32,486 bases of DNA from H17-190 sp034435615 (GTDB taxonomy: Bacteria; Chloroflexota; Dehalococcoidia; SM23-28-2; HRBIN24): the NCBI GenBank assembly GCA_034435615.1, contig DAOTWZ010000040.1, forward strand, positions 1 to 32,486, given 5' to 3'. Under the pieces are notes generated by a model that was given only the letters and a program-made list of their open reading frames with translations, had not been told where the DNA came from and searched no databases. Numbering within the stretch: position 1 is the stretch's first letter; every line of letters begins with the position of its first letter. The translations under genes and the position numbers were made by a program. Positions 28,395 through 32,486 of the stretch are shown piece by piece.

Positions 28395-28418
28395 GACTTT
28401 TGACAACGTTTTTGTCAA
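28390..28418. promoter_or_regulatory. Three GTCAA/TTGAC half-sites between divergent genes
   Basis: GTCAA (28390-28394), TTGAC (28400-28404) and GTCAA (28414-28418) alternate in orientation. The inner pair extends to a perfect inverted repeat TTGACAA (28400-28406) / TTGTCAA (28412-28418). The array overlaps the -35 of the zinc-ribbon promoter and lies at about -65 to -37 of the APH/P-loop promoter, suiting a shared repressor or activator. The block is strongly AT-rich for this genome. Confidence 0.5.
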
Positions 28419-28439
28419 CTATCGAGCAGGGCGAGGGGA

Positions 28440-28448
28440 TGCTATACT
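28440..28448 (+). promoter_or_regulatory. Extended -10 promoter of the APH/P-loop gene (leaderless)
   Basis: TGCTATACT fits TGnTATAAT in all but one base. Predicted start at about 28455, one base before the GTG start codon at 28456. Confidence 0.6.
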
Positions 28449-28455
28449 GCGGGCC

Positions 28456-30018
28456 GTGGAGAGCGCCGCCCTGCCGCCCCTCATCCGTCGCCTGCTGGAC
28501 CCCGCCGTCTATCCCCACCCAGCGGCGGACCTGCGACTGGTCCAGACCCACATCTCCTTCGTCGTCCTGGCAGGGGACTACGCCTACAAGGTCAAGAAGC
28601 CGGTGGACTTCGGCTTCCTGGACTACTCAACCCTGGCCAAGCGCCGCTACTACTGCTGGCAGGAGATCCGCCTCAACAGCCGCTTCTGCCCCGGCGCCTA
28701 CCTGGGCGTCGTCGCCATAAGGGAGAGGGACGGTCAGCTCTCCCTGGACGGCCCCGGCCGCACGGTGGAATACGCCGTGAAGATGAGGCGGATGCCGGAG
28801 GAGCGGCTCCTGGCCACCCTGCTGGCACGAGGAGAGGCGACCTCCACCCTCGTCCAGTCGATAGCGGAGCGGCTGGCGGCGGTCCACGCCCGGGCCGATC
28901 ACGGCCCCGCCATCGCCCGCTTGGGGGCCTGGGGGATCCGCTTCGCCTGGCGGGAGAACTTCCAGCAGTGGCAGGACTTCATCGGTGAGACGATAAGCGA
29001 GGAGCAGGACCGACTGCTGCGGGGCTACGTGGACTGGTTCCTCCGGCGCCGTCGCCTCCTGCTCCGCCGGCGGGCCGCCCAGGGCCGCATCCGCGACTGC
29101 CACGGCGACCTCCGCAGCGACAGCATCTACCTCTCCCCCGAGGGGGAAGCGTGCATCATGGACTGCATCGAGTTCAACCGTCGCTTCCGCTACACGGACG
29201 TGGCGGGAGACGTGGCCTTTCTGGCCATGGACCTGGAGTTCCGGGGCAGGCCGGACCTGGCGGAGGCCTTCGTCCGGCGCTACGTAGAGGCGTCCGGGGA
29301 CGGCGAGATGCTCCAGGTGCTGGACTTCTACCGCTGTTACCGGGCGGCGGTGCGGGGTAAGGTGGAGGGCTTCCGCCTCCGCCAGCCGGAGGTGCCTCCC
29401 GCCGAGCGGGAGGAGGCGCGGGCCCTGGCCCGCCGCTACTTCGAGCTGGCCTGCCGCTACACCCGCCGGGACTGGCCCGTCCTGCTCGTCACCTGCGGCC
29501 TGGCCGGGAGCGGCAAGTCCAGCCTGGCCCACGCCCTGGGTCTCCCCGTCCTCTCCTCGGACGTGGTGCGCAAGGAGCTGGCGGGCCTGCCGCCGGAGGA
29601 GCGGCGGCCGGCGCCCCTGGGACGGGGCCTCTACTCCCCCCGCATGACGCGGCGCACCTACCGCGCCCTGACGGAGCGGGCGCGGGGCCTCCTGCGGGAG
29701 GGCCATTGGGTGGTGCTGGACGCCACCTTCCACCGCCGCTGGCAGCGAGAGATGGCCCGCCGCCTGGCCCGGGAGGAGGGGGTGCGCTTCCTCTGCCTGG
29801 AGCTGACCATCGACGACGAGACGGCCCGGGAGCGGCTCCAGCGGCGGGAGCGGGCCGGCATCGGCCCCTCCGACGCCCGCTGGGAGGTCTATCTGGCCCA
29901 GAAGGAGGCCCTGGAGCCGCCCCAGGAGCTGTCGCCCGGGGAGCGGCTTCTCCTGGACGCCCGGCGCCCCGTGGCGGAGCTGGCCGCCACCGTCCGCTCC
30001 GCCCTCGGCCTGGCCTAG
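28456..30018 (+). CDS. Bifunctional aminoglycoside-phosphotransferase-like / P-loop kinase protein
   Basis: The 520-residue protein joins an APH-like kinase fold (1-330) with a P-loop domain (340-520). In the first, YKVKKPVDFGFLDYSTLAKR holds the ATP-binding Lys, CHGDLRSDSIYL (H216, G217, D218) is the catalytic loop, and MDCIEFN supplies the metal-binding Asp. The second has Walker A GLAGSGKS (348-355), then LPVLSSDVVRKELAGL and VVLDATFHRRWQREMA, resembling AAA_33/gluconate-kinase-like enzymes. Such COG2187-COG0645 fusions are widespread but their substrate is unknown; antibiotic resistance should not be assumed. GTG 28456 has no Shine-Dalgarno and sits one base after the predicted transcript start. 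nadA follows with its own promoter. Confidence 0.87.
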   Translation: MESAALPPLIRRLLDPAVYPHPAADLRLVQTHISFVVLAGDYAYKVKKPVDFGFLDYSTLAKRRYYCWQEIRLNSRFCPGAYLGVVAIRERDGQLSLDGPGRTVEYAVKMRRMPEERLLATLLARGEATSTLVQSIAERLAAVHARADHGPAIARLGAWGIRFAWRENFQQWQDFIGETISEEQDRLLRGYVDWFLRRRRLLLRRRAAQGRIRDCHGDLRSDSIYLSPEGEACIMDCIEFNRRFRYTDVAGDVAFLAMDLEFRGRPDLAEAFVRRYVEASGDGEMLQVLDFYRCYRAAVRGKVEGFRLRQPEVPPAEREEARALARRYFELACRYTRRDWPVLLVTCGLAGSGKSSLAHALGLPVLSSDVVRKELAGLPPEERRPAPLGRGLYSPRMTRRTYRALTERARGLLREGHWVVLDATFHRRWQREMARRLAREEGVRFLCLELTIDDETARERLQRRERAGIGPSDARWEVYLAQKEALEPPQELSPGERLLLDARRPVAELAATVRSALGLA

Positions 30019-30021
30019 GGA

Positions 30022-30050
30022 TTGACAGGCGACCTCCAGCGTGCTAGCCT
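30022..30050 (+). promoter_or_regulatory. Promoter of nadA
   Basis: TTGACA (30022-30027), 17 bases, TAGCCT (30045-30050) preceded by TGC. It starts four bases after the previous stop codon. Predicted start near 30057. Confidence 0.55.
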
Positions 30051-30063
30051 CTGCCTCAAAGAA

Positions 30064-30080
30064 AGTGTCAGTTTTACACT
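30064..30080. promoter_or_regulatory. Inverted repeat in the nadA leader (operator candidate)
   Basis: AGTGT (30064-30068) and ACACT (30076-30080) flank seven bases. It lies about +8 to +24 relative to the predicted start. NAD-responsive repressors often act at nadA leaders, but no regulator can be named from this. Confidence 0.4.
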
Positions 30081-30102
30081 AAGTGGCGCCGGAGGTGGCC
30101 CC

Positions 30103-31320
30103 ATGGCGATGCGGACGGAGCCCCTGGTCCTGATAACCGAGGAAGACCTCCTCAACGAGGCGATGGAGTGCCCGGTGGACCGGGAGCTGGACACCCGGCC
30201 CCTGGCGGAGGAGCGGGCCTTCGCCTTCTGGCAGAAGGACATACCTGAGGAGTACTGGCACCTGGGGGCGGCGGAACTGAAGGAGCGCATCGCCCGGGCC
30301 AGGGCCGCCCTGGGGAGGCGCTGCGTCGTCCTGGGGCACCACTACCAGCGCGAGGACATCATCCAGTTCGCCGACATCCGGGGCGACTCCTTCAAGCTCG
30401 CCCAGTGGGCCGCCCAGCAGCTGGAGGCGGAGTTCATCGTCTTCTGCGGCGTCCACTTCATGGCCGAATCGGCTGATATCCTCTCTCAGCCCCACCAGAA
30501 GGTGATTCTGCCCAACATGTCCGCCGGCTGCTCCATGGCCGATATGGCCGACCCGGAGGATGTCTACGCCTGCTGGGACGAGCTGCAGGAGGCGGGCATC
30601 GAGGGCGTCGTCCCCGTCACCTACATGAACTCGGCGGCCAGCCTCAAGGCCTTCTGCGGCCGCCATGGCGGCATCGTCTGCACCTCTTCCAACGCCAGGA
30701 AGGTCTTCGAGTGGGCCTTCCAGCGGGGAGAGAAGATCCTCTTCTTCCCGGACCAGCACCTGGGCCGCAACACCGGCCTCAAGCTGGGCATCCCCCTGGA
30801 GGAGATGCCGGTTTGGGACTACACCCTCCCCTACGGCAGCCTGGGGGGCAACAGCCTGGAGCAGCTCCGGCGGGCGCGGGTCATCCTCTGGAAGGGCCAC
30901 TGCTCCGTCCACCAGCGCTTCACCGTCCAGCAGATAGAGGAGGCGCGCCGCAAGCACCCGGACATCAAGGTCATCGTCCACCCCGAGTGCCGCATGGAGG
31001 TGGTCCAGGCGGCCGACATGGACGGCTCCACCGAGTTCATCGCCAAGACCATCGCCGAGGCACCGCCCGGCAGCAAGTGGGCCGTGGGGACGGAGATCAA
31101 CCTGGTCTCCCGCCTGGCGCGGGAGAACCCGGACAAGCTCGTCTTCTGCCTGGACCCGGTGGTCTGCCCCTGCTCCACCATGTATCGCGTCCATCCAGCC
31201 TACCTGTGCTGGGCCGTGGAGGAGCTGGCCAGGGGACGGCTGGTCAACCAGGTAAAGGTGGACGAGGAGACCGCCCACTACGCCCGCATCGCCCTGCAGC
31301 GGATGCTGGAGGTCAGGTAG
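30103..31320 (+). CDS. nadA: Quinolinate synthase NadA
   Basis: The 405-residue protein condenses iminoaspartate with dihydroxyacetone phosphate to quinolinate, using an oxygen-sensitive [4Fe-4S] cluster. Key segments are VVLGHHYQREDIIQFADIRG, VFCGVHFMAESADILSQPHQ, LPNMSAGCSMADM (C143), VTYMNSAASLKAFCGRHGGI followed by VCTSSNA (C193), and DPVVCPCSTMYRVHP (C355), giving the three cluster ligands. C357 makes an extra CPC. It is longer than the about 300-residue thermophile enzymes. ATG 30103 has GGAGGTG five bases upstream; frames further upstream run through the promoter. nadB and nadC are not in the window. Confidence 0.95.
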   Translation: MAMRTEPLVLITEEDLLNEAMECPVDRELDTRPLAEERAFAFWQKDIPEEYWHLGAAELKERIARARAALGRRCVVLGHHYQREDIIQFADIRGDSFKLAQWAAQQLEAEFIVFCGVHFMAESADILSQPHQKVILPNMSAGCSMADMADPEDVYACWDELQEAGIEGVVPVTYMNSAASLKAFCGRHGGIVCTSSNARKVFEWAFQRGEKILFFPDQHLGRNTGLKLGIPLEEMPVWDYTLPYGSLGGNSLEQLRRARVILWKGHCSVHQRFTVQQIEEARRKHPDIKVIVHPECRMEVVQAADMDGSTEFIAKTIAEAPPGSKWAVGTEINLVSRLARENPDKLVFCLDPVVCPCSTMYRVHPAYLCWAVEELARGRLVNQVKVDEETAHYARIALQRMLEVR

Positions 31321-31362
31321 CTCCCTGCCCGGCAGCCCTGTGGCGGAGGCCCCTCCCCTCGG

Positions 31363-31368
31363 TAAAAT
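31363..31368 (+). promoter_or_regulatory. -10 element of the hpt-ade unit
   Basis: TAAAAT, five of six, with no clear -35. Predicted start near 31375, 13 bases before TTG 31388. Confidence 0.4.
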
Positions 31369-31387
31369 AGAGGCGGAGAGGAGGGCC

Positions 31388-31918
31388 TTGCCGAAAAGAC
31401 GCCCCCTGCGCTGCCTCCTGGGCCGCGGCCAGATCCGCCGCCGCGTGCGGGAGCTGGCGGAGCAGATAGAGAGGGACTACCAGGGCTGCCAGCTCGTCCT
31501 TCTGGGCACCCTCAAGGGGAGCTTCGTTTTCCTCTCCGACCTGATGCGCCGCCTCCACCTGCCCGTGGAGGTGGACTTCGTGGGCGTCAGCAGCTACGGC
31601 CTCGGTCAGGAGAGCAGCGGCCAGGTCTCCGTGTACCACAGCCCCCGCCTGGAGCTGCGGGGCAGGCACGTCCTCTTGGTGGAGGACATCGTGGACACCG
31701 GCCTCACCCTGGAGTTCCTGCGCCGCTACCTGGCGGAGAGGGGTCCGGCCAGCCTGCGCGTCTGCGCCCTCCTCCAGAAGGAGCGGGCGGCCCGGGCCGG
31801 CATCCAGGTGGACTACCTCGGCTTCCTGATACCCGATGACTTCGTGGTAGGCTATGGCCTGGACGCCGCCGAGCGCTACCGCAACCTGCCGGACGTCTGC
31901 GTCCTCGAAGGAGAGTGA
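31388..31918 (+). CDS. hpt: Hypoxanthine phosphoribosyltransferase
   Basis: The 176-residue protein has LVLLGTLKGSFVFLSDLMRR, VDFVGVSSYG, the PRPP-binding loop VLLVEDIVDTGLTL and the C-terminal DDFVVGYGLDAAERYRNLP, all diagnostic of Hpt. It converts hypoxanthine or guanine plus PRPP to IMP or GMP in purine salvage. The start is taken as TTG 31388 with AGGAGGG just upstream; the longer GTG frame (31340) would cross the predicted -10. The adenine deaminase gene follows by five bases, so adenine could be deaminated to hypoxanthine and then salvaged. Confidence 0.93.
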   Translation: MPKRRPLRCLLGRGQIRRRVRELAEQIERDYQGCQLVLLGTLKGSFVFLSDLMRRLHLPVEVDFVGVSSYGLGQESSGQVSVYHSPRLELRGRHVLLVEDIVDTGLTLEFLRRYLAERGPASLRVCALLQKERAARAGIQVDYLGFLIPDDFVVGYGLDAAERYRNLPDVCVLEGE

Positions 31919-31923
31919 CCGTC

Positions 31924-32486
<563 letters not shown>

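Noticed and set aside
28456..30018. Aminoglycoside resistance gene
   Set aside because: The APH-like domain belongs to a widespread fused family of unknown substrate; resistance is not supported.

Overview
The window is about 32.5 kb of very GC-rich, densely coded bacterial chromosome. No mobile element, phage gene, CRISPR array or plasmid function is visible. Several things suggest a Chloroflexota bacterium, perhaps Dehalococcoidia-like or Thermomicrobia-like: a ThyX-type thymidylate synthase, an rsmD-coaD-coiled-coil gene order, a second-type EF-G, a tungstate-type ABC transporter, a quinolinate synthase with a CPC motif, a fused phosphotransferase/P-loop kinase, and several proteins that look lineage-specific. 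This assignment is by inspection of protein sequence only.

Layout: 1-1334 holds the start of thyX, a lipoprotein and a divergent small NTF2-like protein. 1484-3547 is an EF-G-like GTPase. 3726-7466 is a forward run: membrane-anchored GH18-like protein, rsmD, coaD and a coiled-coil protein. 7463-10947 is a reverse run of leuS, a SRPBCC protein and mgtC, followed upstream by tRNA-Ala(GGC). 11248-13146 is forward: CaiB-type CoA transferase, an unknown protein and a 42-residue cysteine-containing protein. 13157-17304 is reverse: ROK kinase, an unknown protein, groEL with a perfect CIRCE operator, and an unknown 269-residue protein. 17433-18221 is a crotonase transcribed away from the latter. 18229-19822 (reverse) carries a peroxiredoxin and a MidA-type methyltransferase. 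19904-24736 is forward: marR-MFS exporter, then tupABC. 24684-28304 is reverse: GDPD, SirB1-like, DinB-like, Nudix-eIF2B fusion and a zinc ribbon. 28456-32486 is forward: APH/P-loop protein, nadA, hpt and the start of an adenine deaminase.

The genes are mostly housekeeping: translation (leuS, EF-G-like, rsmD, tRNA), cofactors (coaD, nadA), purine salvage (hpt, ade), protein folding (groEL), acyl-CoA metabolism (CoA transferase, crotonase) and oxyanion uptake. Tight packing with 4-11 base overlaps (GTGA, ATGA) implies short translationally coupled operons.

The least expected signal is in the intergenic DNA. Sigma70-like promoters are readable by eye because they stand out from the GC-rich background, and several carry perfect inverted repeats exactly over a -35, spacer or start site. 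At least four genes (midA, marR, tupA, the APH/P-loop gene) have a start codon only 1-5 bases after the predicted transcription start and no Shine-Dalgarno, which suggests leaderless mRNAs. I see no multi-gene defence or biosynthetic system that I would call new. The best candidates for undescribed biology are the Nudix-eIF2B fusion, the paired palindrome-controlled divergent promoters and the unknown proteins attached to them.
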